A stretch of DNA of 5,120 nucleotides from contig JAURXW010000486.1 of NCBI GenBank assembly GCA_030654205.1, positions 1 to 5,120 of the forward strand, written 5' to 3'. This stretch comes from Bacteriovorax sp. Its GTDB lineage: Bacteria; Bdellovibrionota; Bacteriovoracia; Bacteriovoracales; Bacteriovoracaceae. This document shows positions 4,765 to 5,120 of this stretch, in pieces. Every line of letters begins with the position of its first letter. Positions within the stretch are counted from its first letter, which is position 1. The notes under the pieces are model-generated. The model worked only from the letters and a program-made list of their open reading frames with translations, did no database searches and was not told the origin of the DNA. The position numbers and the translations under genes were made by a program.

Positions 4765-5120
4765 ATGAAAAAAATTATCCATGTTGATATGGATTGTTTT
4801 TATGCTCAAGTTGAAATGAGAGATAATCCCTCACTTCGAAATGTACCTCTTGGCATTGGTGGACTTCCCGGAACTCGAAGTGTTCTTTGCACAAGTAATT
4901 ATATTGCTCGTAAATTTGGGGTTAAGTCGGCCATGCCCACAGATTACGCCATTAAACTTTGCCCTAATTTAGTGGTTCTCATTCCAAACTTTAAAAAATA
5001 CTCAGAAGCTTCAGAAATAATCCAATCTATTTTTCATAAATATTCTAATTTGGTTGAGCCTATTTCGCTCGATGAAGCCTATATCGATGTGTCTTATTCA
5101 GAAAATGCGACGGCCGTTGC
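4765..5120 (+). CDS. dinB: DNA polymerase IV (DinB), partial 5' end
   Basis: The first 118 residues of a Y-family translesion polymerase are visible; the rest is beyond the window. It copies past damaged bases with low fidelity. Seen: HVDMDCFYA at 6-14 with metal-binding Asp8, and SLDEAYID at 101-108 with Asp103 and Glu104, the same numbering as E. coli DinB. ARKFGVKSAMP at 48-58 also matches. The steric-gate position is Tyr13, where E. coli has Phe13; Tyr is common in other Y-family enzymes. Intact Asp8/Asp103/Glu104 argue against the inactive ImuB group. The start follows the lexA stop by 11 bases, with an AAAGAA ribosome site (4752-4757) overlapping that stop, so co-transcription and probably translational coupling with lexA are likely, placing it under SOS control. 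Confidence 0.96.
   Translation, partial: MKKIIHVDMDCFYAQVEMRDNPSLRNVPLGIGGLPGTRSVLCTSNYIARKFGVKSAMPTDYAIKLCPNLVVLIPNFKKYSEASEIIQSIFHKYSNLVEPISLDEAYIDVSYSENATAV

Noticed and set aside
4765..5120. Reading the last gene as ImuB instead of Pol IV
   Set aside because: The catalytic Asp8, Asp103 and Glu104 are all present at the DinB positions; ImuB lacks them.

Overview
The window is AT-rich bacterial DNA with seven genes (two cut by the window edges), short spacers, and no RNA genes, CRISPR, IS elements or prophage genes that I can see. Three things point to a predatory Bdellovibrio-like lineage (Bdellovibrionota, perhaps the Bacteriovorax side): the mix of low GC with a striking excess of GGCC tetramers, several secreted proteins of no familiar family, and lexA directly followed by a Y-family polymerase gene. 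This assignment is inference, since no marker gene fixes the taxon.

Left part (1-1802): two alpha/beta-hydrolase-fold enzymes are transcribed divergently from a 228-base spacer. The minus-strand one (1-584, its C-terminal part beyond the window) is a cytoplasmic-looking serine hydrolase. It has a well-placed promoter whose -35/-10 spacer holds a GTTC-N7-GAAC dyad, a likely operator. The plus-strand one (813-1802) is a secreted PHB-depolymerase-family esterase in which the usual catalytic Asp position appears to be Ser.

Middle (1815-3106, minus strand): two exported proteins of unknown function in separate transcription units. One is a 294-residue protein with a signal peptide, a proline-rich linker and a probable beta-rich C-terminal domain, ending in a clear intrinsic terminator. 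The other is a 75-residue secreted peptide with eight cysteines in about 53 mature residues, driven by its own promoter with a perfect TATAAT.

Right part (3233-5120, plus strand): a DNA-damage cluster of an AlkB-type 2-oxoglutarate/Fe(II) dioxygenase (direct reversal of base alkylation), LexA (SOS repressor with intact autocleavage residues) and DinB/Pol IV (translesion polymerase, 3' end cut off). Gaps are 39 and 11 bases. lexA and dinB look like one operon. A -35/-10 pair lies in the alkB-lexA gap and would give lexA a very short or absent leader. A near-match to the LexA box I recall for Bdellovibrio lies upstream of alkB, so alkB may belong to the same regulon. The strongest leads for novelty are the eight-cysteine peptide, the proline-linker secreted protein, and the alkB-lexA-dinB arrangement with an unidentified LexA operator.
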